Positions 8,282 through 16,703 of a DNA stretch of 64,000 bases are shown here, piece after piece; position 1 is the first letter of the stretch, and every line of letters begins with the position of its first letter. The translations under genes were made by a program, and so were the position numbers. This stretch comes from Paenibacillus rubinfantis. GTDB lineage: Bacteria; Bacillota; Bacilli; Paenibacillales; Paenibacillaceae. The stretch is taken from assembly GCF_001486505.1 (NCBI RefSeq), contig NZ_LN909066.1, positions 323,795 to 387,794 on the forward strand. The letters are read 5' to 3'. The notes under the pieces were generated by a model. The model was not told the DNA's origin. It was given only the letters and a program-made list of their open reading frames with translations, and ran no database searches.

Positions 8282-8331
8282 TTGATTAATTTCGAGGGAT
8301 GCTATAAAATAACCCTATAAACGCGCGTTTA
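8282..8331 (+). promoter_or_regulatory. LacI gene promoter with palindromic operator
   Basis: TTGATT at 8282-8287 and TAAAAT at 8305-8310 are 17 bp apart. The perfect 14-bp palindrome TAAACGCGCGTTTA at 8318-8331 covers the expected start of transcription. A near-identical copy at 9478-9491 precedes the GH94 gene. The CpG-centred palindrome is typical of LacI-family operators, so self-repression by the product of the gene at 8352 is the obvious model. Confidence 0.75.
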
Positions 8332-8351
8332 CGAAAGTGGGGACGAACCTT

Positions 8352-9404
8352 ATGCGCAGCGAAGACATTGCTAAACTGGCCGGGGTGTCCCGCAGCACCG
8401 TTTCACGGGTAATCAACAACTATCCGAACGTTCCAGAAGCGACGCGGGCCAAGGTGCTTCGCGTCATCGAGCAGCACCATTATGAACCGAACAGCTTTGC
8501 CCGGGCGCTGGCAGGCAAAAGAACGGATACGATCGGCCTGTTCGCCATCAGCATGACCGAGAAGGAAGACACCAGCCGCATCTATCAGAACAGCTACTTT
8601 GCCCCGATCGTTGACATGGTCGTCGATACGGCGAATGCCCGCGGATTTTATGTGCTGATTCATACCGTCTATTCGCCGGGGGATTTTCAGAAGGTCAAGC
8701 AAGCCTTCTTGCAGAAGCGAATCGACGGCGGGATTCTGGTCGGCACGCAGAAAGACATCGAGCTCGTTCGGGAAATGGTGGATCAGGAAGCGCCGCTGGT
8801 GCTGGTCGATTACGACATCGCAGAGATTATGGCAGAGCGGCTGAACAAGAACCATCTGGCCGTTATCAACTCCAATGACTACGAGGGTACGGTCCAGGCG
8901 ATCGACTATTTGATCGACTTGGGGCACCGGGACATCGGCATCCTGAAAGGAAGCATGAATACGTATTCGGGGCGTGAGCGATACTTAGCTTATGAACACA
9001 CGCTGAAGAAGCACGGATTGCCGCTGCCCGAAGCTTTTATCCTTGAAGGCGAGTTCCTGAAGGAGAGCGCCTACCGCGAAACCCTCAGGTTGATCGAGCA
9101 AGGAACGTTGCCGACGGCGTTGTTCTGCGCGAACGACGCGATGGCTTTCGCCGCGATGGAAGCGTTTGCCGAACATGGAATCAGCGTGCCGGAGCAGCTG
9201 TCCGTCATCGGCTTTGACGATGGCGAGCTGGCCTCTCGCCTCACGCCGAAGCTCACGACCGTTCGGCTCCCCGTGGATGAAATGGCCAAGGCTGCCGTAT
9301 TAAAAGTGATTGAGCTTTGCGAAGCGGAGCAGCCCACATTCAGCACGGTTAGCTTCCCAACCCGTTTGGTGATTCGGGATTCGTGTCAGCCCCCGATAGG
9401 ATAG
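8352..9404 (+). CDS. LacI family transcriptional regulator
   Basis: I use the ATG at 8352 (GGGGA 8 nt upstream) rather than the GTG at 8337, giving 350 residues. Residues 2-48 are the helix-turn-helix and hinge (SEDIAKLAGVSRSTVSRVINNYPNVPEATR...YEPNSFARALAGKRT). Residues about 58-345 are the periplasmic-binding-protein-like effector domain, with the typical DLGHRDIGILKG, ALFCANDAMAFAAMEAF and SVIGFDDGELA blocks. The gene is 111 bp upstream of the cellobiose phosphorylase gene, and the two share an operator. It most likely represses cellobiose use and is released by a sugar ligand; the ligand is inferred. Confidence 0.92.
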   Translation: MRSEDIAKLAGVSRSTVSRVINNYPNVPEATRAKVLRVIEQHHYEPNSFARALAGKRTDTIGLFAISMTEKEDTSRIYQNSYFAPIVDMVVDTANARGFYVLIHTVYSPGDFQKVKQAFLQKRIDGGILVGTQKDIELVREMVDQEAPLVLVDYDIAEIMAERLNKNHLAVINSNDYEGTVQAIDYLIDLGHRDIGILKGSMNTYSGRERYLAYEHTLKKHGLPLPEAFILEGEFLKESAYRETLRLIEQGTLPTALFCANDAMAFAAMEAFAEHGISVPEQLSVIGFDDGELASRLTPKLTTVRLPVDEMAKAAVLKVIELCEAEQPTFSTVSFPTRLVIRDSCQPPIG

Positions 9405-9477
9405 TCCGGTGTACTTGATGCACCCTCCTCCTCTATTCGATCTCCGATCGGCTGGGGGGAATCTTTTTTCAGAAAAA

Positions 9478-9491
9478 TAAACGCGCGTTCA
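9478..9491 (+). promoter_or_regulatory. Second LacI operator, upstream of cellobiose phosphorylase
   Basis: TAAACGCGCGTTCA matches the operator at 8318-8331 at 13 of 14 positions. It ends 24 bp before the GH94 start codon. I see no convincing -35/-10 pair between 9405 and 9478, so the site may act as a roadblock on read-through from the LacI promoter or overlap a weak promoter. Confidence 0.7.
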
Positions 9492-9515
9492 CAAACGAAG
9501 GGAGAGTTCCTATTC

Positions 9516-11957
9516 ATGAAATTCGGAGCATTTGATGATCAGCGTAAAGAGTATGTGATTCATACGCCGCAAACCCCTTACCCTTGGATTAACTACCTCG
9601 GCAACGAGCAATTCTTCGGACTTATCTCCAACACAGCCGGCGGTTACACCTTCTATCGGGATGCCCGCTTGCGCCGGTTGACCCGGTACCGCTACAACAA
9701 CATTCCGCTCGATACCGGCGGACGTTACTATTACCTCCGCGACCATGACAACGGTGATTTCTGGACACCAGGCTGGATGCCGGTGAAGCGCGAGCTGGAT
9801 TTCTACGAATGCCGTCATGGATTGGGCTATACATCAATTACCGGGGAACGCGGCGGGATTTCGGTGACGCAATTGGCGTTTATTCCGCTTGGCTACAATG
9901 GCGAAGTGCATCGTCTGACGGTCAAAAATACAAGCAACCAGACGAAAAAAGTCTCCCTCTTCTCTTTTGCGGAGTTCTGCCTGTGGAACGCCCAGGATGA
10001 CATGACTAACTTCCAGCGTAACCTGAGCACCGGTGAGGTGGAAGTGTTGGATTCGGTTATCTACCACAAAACGGAATACCGCGAGCGCCGGAATCACTAC
10101 GCTTTCTATTCCGTCAACCGGGATATCGATGGCTTTGACACGGATCGCGAATCGTTTGTGGGCTTGTACAATGGCTTGCACGAGCCGCAGGTCGTCGTAG
10201 CCGGCAGAGCCTCCAACTCCGTAGCCAGCGGCTGGTCGCCGATCGGTTCGCACGAAGTGACGCTGAAGCTGGCGCCGGGAGAAGAACAAAGTCTGATCTT
10301 CGTCCTGGGTTATGTTGAACTGCCGGAAGAAGACAAATGGGAAGCGCCAAGTGTGATCAACAAGAAACCTGCACTCGAAATGATCGCGAAATTCGCTACG
10401 GACGCCGACGTGGATCGTGCCTTAGCGGATTTGGCTGCCTACTGGGATGGCTTGCTGTCCAAATACCAAATCCAAAGCGGTGACGACAAGCTGAACCGCA
10501 TGGTTAACATTTGGAACCCGTATCAATGTATGGTGACGTTCAACATGTCGCGTTCGGCTTCCTATTTTGAATCCGGCATTGGCCGCGGCATGGGCTTCCG
10601 CGATTCCAACCAAGACTTGCTTGGTTTCGTGCATCAAATCCCAGAGCGCGCCAGAGAGCGGATCCTCGATATCGCCGCTACGCAATTCGAGGATGGCAGC
10701 GCGTATCACCAATACCAACCGCTCACGAAAAAAGGCAACAATGAAGTAGGCAGCGGCTTTAACGATGACCCGTTGTGGCTGGTGTCGGGTACGGCAGCTT
10801 ACATCAAAGAGACCGGCGATCTCAGCATCCTCGACGAGCAAGTGCCGTTCGACAGCAATCCGGACAACACGGCAACGCTGTTTGAACACTTAAAACGCTC
10901 CTTCTATCATGTCGTGCATAACCTCGGACCGCATGGCTTGCCGCTGATCGGCCGGGCCGACTGGAACGACTGCCTTAACCTGAATTGCTTCTCCAAGGAG
11001 CCGGGCGAATCGTTCCAAACGACCGCCAATATCGAAGGCCGTGTGGCCGAATCCGTATTCATCGCCGGCCTGTTCGTCTTTGTGGGTCCAGATTTCGCAG
11101 AAATCTGCCGCCTGCGCGGGCTAGACACGGAAGCGAAGGACGCGCTCAACTGGACGGAGAAAATGCGCAAAACGACGCTGGAGCACGGCTTTGACGGCGA
11201 CTGGTTTCTGCGCGCCTACGATCACTACGGCGAGAAAATCGGCAGCAAGGAAAACGCCGAAGGACAAATCTTCATCGAGCCGCAAGGCATGTGCGTCATG
11301 GCCGGTATCGGCGTCGAGGAAGGCTTGGCCGCTAAAGCGCTCACTTCTGTTGAGGAGCGTCTGGATACGAAATACGGTATCGTGCTGCAACAGCCGCCGT
11401 ATTCGAAATATTATTTGAACCTGGGCGAAATCTCCAGTTACCCGCCTGGGTACAAAGAGAACGCCGGGATCTTCTGCCACAACAACCCGTGGATCATGAT
11501 CGCTGAAACCGTCTTGGGCCATGGCGATCGGGCGTTTGAAGTGTATGCCAAGATTGCACCTGCTTACCTCGAGGACATCAGCGAAATCCACCGGATGGAG
11601 CCGTATGTCTACTCGCAAATGATCGCCGGGAAAGACGCGGTGCGTCACGGCGAAGCGAAGAACTCCTGGCTCACCGGGACGGCCGCTTGGAACTATGTGG
11701 CAATCACACAAGCGATCCTCGGCATCCAAGCCGACTTTAACGGCCTTAAGGTGGAACCTTGTATTCCGGCCGCTTGGGACGGCTACGAGATCACCCGCGT
11801 CTTCCGCGGCGACACTTATGTGATCAAGGTAAGCAACCCGAACCATGTGGAGAAAGGCGTGGCCCGTATCACCGTCGACGGCCAGCCGATCCAAGGCAAC
11901 GTCATCGCCCCGTTTGGCGACGGCGGCGTACACCAAGTTGAGGTTGTGCTTGGGTAA
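9516..11957 (+). CDS. Cellobiose phosphorylase (GH94)
   Basis: An 813-residue cytosolic enzyme, the normal length for cellobiose phosphorylase. It converts cellobiose and phosphate to glucose 1-phosphate and glucose, saving one ATP. The N-terminal beta-sandwich (about 1-290) begins MKFGAFDDQRKEYVIHTPQT, the helical linker follows, and the (alpha/alpha)6 catalytic barrel carries GRADWNDCLNLN with the general acid Asp485. RMEPYVYSQMIAGKDA and NSWLTGTAAWNYVA are conserved late in the barrel. The wording YFESGIGRGMGFRDSNQDLLGFVHQ fits cellobiose rather than chitobiose or cellodextrin phosphorylase. GGGAG precedes the ATG. A LacI-type operator lies just upstream. Confidence 0.93.
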   Translation: MKFGAFDDQRKEYVIHTPQTPYPWINYLGNEQFFGLISNTAGGYTFYRDARLRRLTRYRYNNIPLDTGGRYYYLRDHDNGDFWTPGWMPVKRELDFYECRHGLGYTSITGERGGISVTQLAFIPLGYNGEVHRLTVKNTSNQTKKVSLFSFAEFCLWNAQDDMTNFQRNLSTGEVEVLDSVIYHKTEYRERRNHYAFYSVNRDIDGFDTDRESFVGLYNGLHEPQVVVAGRASNSVASGWSPIGSHEVTLKLAPGEEQSLIFVLGYVELPEEDKWEAPSVINKKPALEMIAKFATDADVDRALADLAAYWDGLLSKYQIQSGDDKLNRMVNIWNPYQCMVTFNMSRSASYFESGIGRGMGFRDSNQDLLGFVHQIPERARERILDIAATQFEDGSAYHQYQPLTKKGNNEVGSGFNDDPLWLVSGTAAYIKETGDLSILDEQVPFDSNPDNTATLFEHLKRSFYHVVHNLGPHGLPLIGRADWNDCLNLNCFSKEPGESFQTTANIEGRVAESVFIAGLFVFVGPDFAEICRLRGLDTEAKDALNWTEKMRKTTLEHGFDGDWFLRAYDHYGEKIGSKENAEGQIFIEPQGMCVMAGIGVEEGLAAKALTSVEERLDTKYGIVLQQPPYSKYYLNLGEISSYPPGYKENAGIFCHNNPWIMIAETVLGHGDRAFEVYAKIAPAYLEDISEIHRMEPYVYSQMIAGKDAVRHGEAKNSWLTGTAAWNYVAITQAILGIQADFNGLKVEPCIPAAWDGYEITRVFRGDTYVIKVSNPNHVEKGVARITVDGQPIQGNVIAPFGDGGVHQVEVVLG

Positions 11958-11972
11958 CCCATAAACACAGCA

Positions 11973-12018
11973 AAAAAGGTACAACTGCTCAGAACGATTT
12001 GAGCGGTTGTACCTTTTT
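11973..12018. terminator. Long bidirectional terminator
   Basis: A nearly perfect 19-bp stem (11973-11991 with 12000-12018), beginning AAAAAGGTACAAC and ending in TTTTT, lies between convergent genes ending at 11957 and 12036. Confidence 0.9.
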
Positions 12019-12035
12019 CGATTTACAAAGGGACT

Positions 12036-13553
12036 TTAAGCCTTTGCCGGCTTCCTCCCGTTCTCCTCTTTGCCCGAGTCCTGACCTTCCTTATTCACCT
12101 GAACTTTGCGGATAAAGAAAGCTAAGACGAAGGCTACCAGCGTAATCCCCGTCGCCACAACGAAGGCAAAGTCGATCCCGTTGATCGTCGCATCCCGGGT
12201 GAGCAAAGCCACTTGCTGAGCGTTAGCCGGATCCTTCGGATTGATTCCGGCCGCGAGGATCATCTCCGTGGCTTTATCCTTCGCTCGCGTGGACATGATC
12301 GTAACGAGAAGTGCGGTACCCAGCGCGCCAGCGATCGTGCGCAGCGTATTGGACATTGCGGTACCATGGGCATTCAGCCTTGCTGGCAACTGATTGAGGC
12401 CGGCGGTCTGAATCGGCATCATCAACATGGACATCCCAAACATCCGCGCGGTATACATCAAAATGAGATGCGAATACGTCGTGCTGTCGGTCAGATTGCT
12501 GAATTCCCAAGTCGTCACCGCTGTGATGGCTAAGCCGATCACCGCCAGCCAGCGAGCGCCGATCCGGTCGAAGATCATCCCGGTAATCGGCGACATGATC
12601 CCCATTAGAATCGCCCCCGGCATTAACAGCAGCCCGGACTCCAGCGGGGAGAAGCCGCGAATTTTCTGCAGGTAAATCGGCAGCAGAATCATCGCCGCGT
12701 ACATCGCCATCGTCACCACCACATTGATGATCGTAGTCAGCGAGAACATGTCGTACCGAAAGACGCGGAACTCCAGCATCGGTTTTTTCGACCTCAATTG
12801 ACGCCACAGGAACAAGCCTAAAGCGACAACACCAACAACCAAGCTGACGATAACCTCCGTCTCCCCCCAACTGGTGCTGCCGGCTTCACTGAAGCCGTAC
12901 AGGACGCCGCCGAACCCCAGCGTCGACAAGACGATCGACAGAACGTCCAGCTTCGGCCGGCCAACCTGGGTTACATTTTTCATAAAGATCACGCCGAGAA
13001 AAATAGAAAGCACCGCAAACGGCAAAATGATCCAAAACAACACATTCCAAGGGTGATGCTCAATGATCCAGCCGGAAAGCGTCGGGCCGACCGCAGGGGC
13101 GAAGATCATGGCGATCCCCATCATCCCCATTGCTTGGCCGCGCTTCTCGATCGGAAAGATCGTCAGGAAGACAACTGTCATCAGCGGCATCAGCACGCCA
13201 GCGCCTGCCGCCTGAACCAGCCGCCCGAGGAGCACCAGTTCGAAGCTGGAGCCAATTCCGCAAATAAAAGTCCCCGCCGAAAACAACACCATCGCCGAAA
13301 TAAACAGCATTCGCGTGGTGAACCGCTCCATCAAAAAGGCGCTGATCGGAATCAGGACACCGTTCACCAGCATAAATCCGGTCGACAGCCATTGGATCGT
13401 TGTCGCGCCAACGCCCAAATCATCCATCATTTGCGGCAGGGCGACATTCATCAAGGTTTGGTTCAAGATCGACACAAACGCTCCGATTAAGAGCGCCATG
13501 ACGATCGGCCACCTTTTGAGTGGGATGGCCGGTACAGCAGTTTCATGATCCAT
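12036..13553 (-). CDS. DHA2 family (EmrB/QacA-type) multidrug efflux MFS transporter
   Basis: A 505-residue protein with about 14 hydrophobic helices. It carries the DHA2 signatures NQTLMNVALPQMMDDL (helix 1), WLSTGFMLVNGVLIP and GRLVQAAGAGVLMPLM (motif C region), and RTIAGALGTALLVTIMS near the C-terminus. Members export lipophilic drugs by proton antiport across the cytoplasmic membrane. Its ATG overlaps the end of the upstream marR-type gene by 11 bp, so translation is probably coupled. The last 25 residues are charged and disordered. The substrate is unknown. Confidence 0.9.
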   Translation of the reverse strand: MDHETAVPAIPLKRWPIVMALLIGAFVSILNQTLMNVALPQMMDDLGVGATTIQWLSTGFMLVNGVLIPISAFLMERFTTRMLFISAMVLFSAGTFICGIGSSFELVLLGRLVQAAGAGVLMPLMTVVFLTIFPIEKRGQAMGMMGIAMIFAPAVGPTLSGWIIEHHPWNVLFWIILPFAVLSIFLGVIFMKNVTQVGRPKLDVLSIVLSTLGFGGVLYGFSEAGSTSWGETEVIVSLVVGVVALGLFLWRQLRSKKPMLEFRVFRYDMFSLTTIINVVVTMAMYAAMILLPIYLQKIRGFSPLESGLLLMPGAILMGIMSPITGMIFDRIGARWLAVIGLAITAVTTWEFSNLTDSTTYSHLILMYTARMFGMSMLMMPIQTAGLNQLPARLNAHGTAMSNTLRTIAGALGTALLVTIMSTRAKDKATEMILAAGINPKDPANAQQVALLTRDATINGIDFAFVVATGITLVAFVLAFFIRKVQVNKEGQDSGKEENGRKPAKA

Positions 13554-13995
13554 AGGTTTCTTCTCTCACTTTCTCTAAAGACGCGATAATTTTATGATGC
13601 GTTTGCAGCATATGGTCGATATCCTTCTCCGCTGCCTCCAGTACAATCGAAATCGTCCGGGTATACTCGAGGTCAGTCTGCTGATAAATCTCCATTCCTT
13701 TGTCCGTGATCTGCAAGATAACGGACCTTCGGTCGCTGTCCAACCGCTCGCGCACCACCAGTCCCGCTTTGACCAGGCGATCGATCACGCCGCTGACCGT
13801 GCTGTTCCCCATCCGCATTTGATCGGCAAGCTCCGTCACCCCGATATGCGGGTTGTTCTGAATCCTTTTTAAAGCCATAAACTGGATGCCGGTAATGCCG
13901 AAGGGCTCGGCTTGTTTTGATAACAGTTGGTAAAATGCCCGCTTCACCTCGCGGAAGGACTCCACGATCTCATGCATGCGTTGTTTCTGATCCAA
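13543..13995 (-). CDS. MarR family transcriptional regulator
   Basis: A 150-residue winged-helix repressor. The start is a TTG at 13993-13995 with AAGGAT 10 nt upstream; an ATG 6 codons later is an alternative. The core IQFMALKRIQNNPHIGVTELADQMRMGNSTVSGVIDRLVKAGLVVRERLDSDRRSVILQIT shows the recognition helix and the DxRxxxxxLT-type wing. It is the first gene of a two-gene operon with the DHA2 pump. A perfect 20-bp palindrome lies between its promoter and start, so autorepression relieved by a pump substrate is the likely logic. Confidence 0.92.
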   Translation of the reverse strand: MDQKQRMHEIVESFREVKRAFYQLLSKQAEPFGITGIQFMALKRIQNNPHIGVTELADQMRMGNSTVSGVIDRLVKAGLVVRERLDSDRRSVILQITDKGMEIYQQTDLEYTRTISIVLEAAEKDIDHMLQTHHKIIASLEKVREETYGS

Positions 13996-14026
13996 GCGGC
14001 TCTCATCCTTTTTGTTTCACTCTTTA

Positions 14027-14087
14027 ATATTTCGTATACGAAATATATTCATTACTATATTTAACAAGGGTTCCAGTTGGTTGTCAA
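14027..14087 (-). promoter_or_regulatory. marR-pump operon promoter with perfect 20-bp palindromic operator
   Basis: On the minus strand TTGACA (14082-14087) and TTAAAT (14059-14064) are separated by 17 bp. Just downstream is ATATTTCGTATACGAAATAT at 14027-14046, a perfect palindrome of the size bound by a MarR dimer. It ends 31 bp before the TTG start. Confidence 0.8.
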
Positions 14088-14188
14088 TAAGAAATTGGCA
14101 ACCGCCAAGGTTCGGCAAGATCAGAAATTTTTCAACTTTCGGTTAGGATTTCTCGGAATATTTCGTCCTATACCCGCGACGCACAGGG

Positions 14189-14197
14189 TGCTATAAT
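14189..14197 (+). promoter_or_regulatory. Extended -10 promoter of the methyl-accepting protein gene
   Basis: TGCTATAAT is a perfect extended -10 element (TGnTATAAT), 43 bp before the start codon at 14240. No clear -35 is present. Confidence 0.55.
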
Positions 14198-14239
14198 TAT
14201 GGTAGAATTCACCTATTCCTTAAGGAGGACATGATTCCC

Positions 14240-15490
14240 ATGACATGGTTCAACCGACTTCCCTTAACCGGAAAGATCTCCGCCGCGTGTTACCTTGTGG
14301 CTGCGCTCTTTGCCGTCCCTTCACTGCTCGCCTTCATCCTGCTGGGACATCTCATCATCGGAATCTTGCTGATCGCTGTGTTGGCAGCGCTTACCTTTCC
14401 GCTTTCGCGTTATCTTCAGAAAGCGCTTACGGGTTCATTCGATGATATCACCAGCGCTTCCGCAAAAATCGCCAAAGGCGACTTTACCAGTCGAATTATG
14501 GAGTCGGGAGGCATGGATGACCTCAGCCGTTCCTTCAACAGCATGGTGGACAAGCTGCGCAAGATCCTGCAAGAGACTTCCGATATCACCCGCAAGGTGA
14601 TGGATTCCAGCCGAAGCATTTCCGACCGAAACCAAGAGTTGATTGAAGTCATGACCCAAGTCACCCACTCCTCCAACGAGCTGGCACTTGGGGCCAATGC
14701 GATTTCTGAAGATGTCAGCGGCATGAAAGACGCGATTGGTGAAATCGAGCAAAAGGTAAGCAATTACACGGACGCCACCCGTGAGATGAATCAACGTTCC
14801 GACGAAATGATTCAGCTCGTGGAACGCGGACGTGAATCCGTCTCCCGGCAAGCGAACGGCATGCGCAAAAATATCGAAGCCACCGAGAAAGTCGCCGATT
14901 CCATCGAGGCTTTGGCCAAAAATGCGCAAGGCATCACCAAAATTACCGCCACGATCTCGGAGATTGCCGAGCAGACCAACCTGCTGTCGCTGAACGCCTC
15001 CATCGAGGCAGCCAGAGCAGGCGAGCATGGCGCCGGCTTTGCCGTGGTTGCCCATGAGGTTCGCAAGCTGGCCGAAGAATCGACCGCCTCGACCAAAGAG
15101 GTATTTAACCTGGTCCGCAGCATCGAACTGGACGTGAAGCAGGCGGGGCAAAACATCAAAATCAATGAAGAGGTCGTCCGTCAGCAAAGCGAAATGATTC
15201 GCGAGGCGGAGCAGATCTTCCAGGAGATCGTCCAAAGCGTGCAGTACATCAGCGGCGAAATCGCGGCATTCTCCAGGGAGAGCGAAGCGATGCTGGAAAG
15301 CGCACAAAATATCTCTTCGGCGATCCAGAACATTTCCGCCATCACCGAGGAATCCGCAGCAGGCACCGAACAAGTCTCGGCATCCATGAACGAGCAAATC
15401 ACTTCGATCCGGGCGATGGCCGAAGAGGCCGAAGCGATGAAAAATGCGGTGTTCCAGCTGCAAAAGACGATACATATCTTCAAGTTCTAG
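14240..15490 (+). CDS. Methyl-accepting chemotaxis protein without extracellular sensor
   Basis: A 416-residue protein. I use the ATG at 14240 because AAGGAGG (14222-14228) is only 2 nt from the ATG at 14231. Two adjacent hydrophobic helices (about 10-32 and 34-52) leave almost no external loop, so no periplasmic ligand domain is present. A HAMP-like linker (about 53-110, ITSASAKIAKGDFTSRI) leads to the signalling coiled coil. The hairpin tip EIAEQTNLLSLNASIEAARA followed by GEHGAGFAVVAHEVRKLAEES is the canonical CheA/CheW contact. It may sense membrane state or internal signals. A terminator follows at 15503-15540. Confidence 0.9.
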   Translation: MTWFNRLPLTGKISAACYLVAALFAVPSLLAFILLGHLIIGILLIAVLAALTFPLSRYLQKALTGSFDDITSASAKIAKGDFTSRIMESGGMDDLSRSFNSMVDKLRKILQETSDITRKVMDSSRSISDRNQELIEVMTQVTHSSNELALGANAISEDVSGMKDAIGEIEQKVSNYTDATREMNQRSDEMIQLVERGRESVSRQANGMRKNIEATEKVADSIEALAKNAQGITKITATISEIAEQTNLLSLNASIEAARAGEHGAGFAVVAHEVRKLAEESTASTKEVFNLVRSIELDVKQAGQNIKINEEVVRQQSEMIREAEQIFQEIVQSVQYISGEIAAFSRESEAMLESAQNISSAIQNISAITEESAAGTEQVSASMNEQITSIRAMAEEAEAMKNAVFQLQKTIHIFKF

Positions 15491-15502
15491 TCGATCTGCG
15501 CC

Positions 15503-15540
15503 AAAGCCCAGCCCTCCGCTTAGAAATGGGGCTGGGCTTT
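15503..15540 (+). terminator. Intrinsic terminator
   Basis: AAAGCCCAGCCC pairs with GGGGCTGGGCTTT and is followed by TTCTCATTTTTT. Confidence 0.85.
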
Positions 15541-15598
15541 TCTCATTTTTTCGAGATAATAGATAAAGAATCGTTATTGAAAAGGAGGGTTGGCAATC

Positions 15599-16483
15599 AT
15601 GCCGACATCGGCCCGCTTAACCCAGTTTTATCAAGATTACCGTCATTCGATGACCGCCCTCTCCTACCGGCTAACCGGTTCCTGGTCGGAAGCTGAGGAT
15701 ATTGTGCAGGACGTGTTTGCTGAGCTGCAGCAGAACGTGCAGGCAGACCCGATTCGCCAGCCGAAATCCTACTTGATGCGCGCCGTTGTGAACCGTAGCC
15801 TGACCGCCCTGAAGTCCCCTCGGTTGTCCCGCGAAACGTACACCGGTCCGTGGTTACCCGAACCGGTCTTTGAGCCGCCTCCGGAAACACAACTCGATCG
15901 TTTGCTGCGGGAGGAGCAGGTCTCTTATGCGTTTATGGTCTTACTGGAACGACTCACCCCCGATGAGAGAACCGTCTTTGTTCTAAGGGAATCGTTTGCT
16001 ATGGAATACGAGGAAATTGCCGACATCTTGGGAAAAAGTGAAGTGGCCTGCCGCAAATTACTGAGCCGGGCCCGGCAGAAGGTTAAGGCGGAGCCTGAAG
16101 TAGCTCCTGCGGATGAGAAGAAGGTGGCCAAGTGGACCCGCGAATTCTTAAAAGCCGCAAAAACCGGAGATTTTGGCCCTCTTCTGGAGATCATTCGGGA
16201 GGATGCCGTCTTGATTTCCGATGGTGGCGGGAAAGTTAGGGCAGCGATCAACCCGATTGTTTCCCGGGAACGGATTATGGCTTTCTGGCAGGGGATCCAA
16301 GCCAAGGGTTCCCTGGCTGGCGAGTGGGCACCCACTGTAATCAACGGAGAACTCGGACTGGTCCATTATCGCGAGGGACGGGTCGCTCACGTGTTTATTT
16401 TCGAGGGGGATACACAAGGACGAATCCAGCGTTTCTACATGATCGGCAATCCCGACAAAATTAGTAGAGCCCCTCGCCCTTAG
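15599..16483 (+). CDS. ECF41-type RNA polymerase sigma factor (SigJ-like)
   Basis: A 294-residue protein; the ATG at 15599 is preferred since AAAGGAGGG lies about 9 nt upstream. Residues about 10-75 are sigma region 2 (ALSYRLTGSWSEAEDIVQDVFAEL) and 105-165 are region 4 (LTPDERTVFVLRESFAMEYEEIADILGKSEVACRKLLSRARQ). A C-terminal SnoaL-like domain (about 180-290) bears the two ECF41 hallmarks DGGGK and NPDK. In this group the C-terminal domain itself tunes activity in place of an anti-sigma factor. The usual partner, a carboxymuconolactone decarboxylase gene, is here only a 3' remnant directly downstream. I do not see the ECF41 target promoter sequence upstream. Confidence 0.92.
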   Translation: MPTSARLTQFYQDYRHSMTALSYRLTGSWSEAEDIVQDVFAELQQNVQADPIRQPKSYLMRAVVNRSLTALKSPRLSRETYTGPWLPEPVFEPPPETQLDRLLREEQVSYAFMVLLERLTPDERTVFVLRESFAMEYEEIADILGKSEVACRKLLSRARQKVKAEPEVAPADEKKVAKWTREFLKAAKTGDFGPLLEIIREDAVLISDGGGKVRAAINPIVSRERIMAFWQGIQAKGSLAGEWAPTVINGELGLVHYREGRVAHVFIFEGDTQGRIQRFYMIGNPDKISRAPRP

Positions 16484-16484
16484 A

Positions 16485-16640
16485 ATAGATGTGCAGCAAA
16501 CAGGGTTGGTGCGCGGGTTTTTCAGCGAGAAAGAAACGATCGACTTGATCTTCGCCATCAACGTCATTAACTGCTGGAACCGCATCGCCATCTCCACCGG
16601 GATGTTCCCCGGCTGCCGTGATGCCGCGAAAGAAGCTTAA
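16485..16640 (+). pseudogene. Remnant of a carboxymuconolactone decarboxylase family gene
   Basis: Reading from 16485 gives IDVQQTGLVRGFFSEKE, then TIDLIFAINVINCWNRIAIS and a short tail to TAA at 16640. FSEKE.IDL..AI..IN.WNR.AIS is the C-terminal signature of the AhpD-like carboxymuconolactone decarboxylases that accompany ECF41 sigma genes. The N-terminal two thirds, including the CxxC/His active site, is absent, and no start codon with a ribosome binding site is present. The remnant begins within a few bases of the sigma-factor stop, so a deletion has fused the two regions. Confidence 0.75.
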
Positions 16641-16663
16641 GGCAAGACAACCATAGACCCAAA

Positions 16664-16697
16664 AAGACCTGAAGGAGGATCCCCCCCTTCAGGTCTT
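16664..16697. terminator. Bidirectional intrinsic terminator
   Basis: AAGACCTGAAGG (16664-16675) pairs with CCTTCAGGTCTT (16686-16697) between the remnant ending at 16640 and the GH36 gene ending at 16704. Confidence 0.85.
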
Positions 16698-16703
16698 CTG
16701 TAT

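Noticed and set aside
11121..11984. 287-codon minus-strand frame inside the GH94 gene
   Set aside because: Antisense shadow of a well-conserved phosphorylase in GC-rich DNA; no recognisable domain or ribosome binding site.
14435..15475. 346-codon minus-strand frame
   Set aside because: It is antisense to the coiled-coil signalling part of the methyl-accepting protein, whose family motifs are unmistakable. It lacks a start signal.
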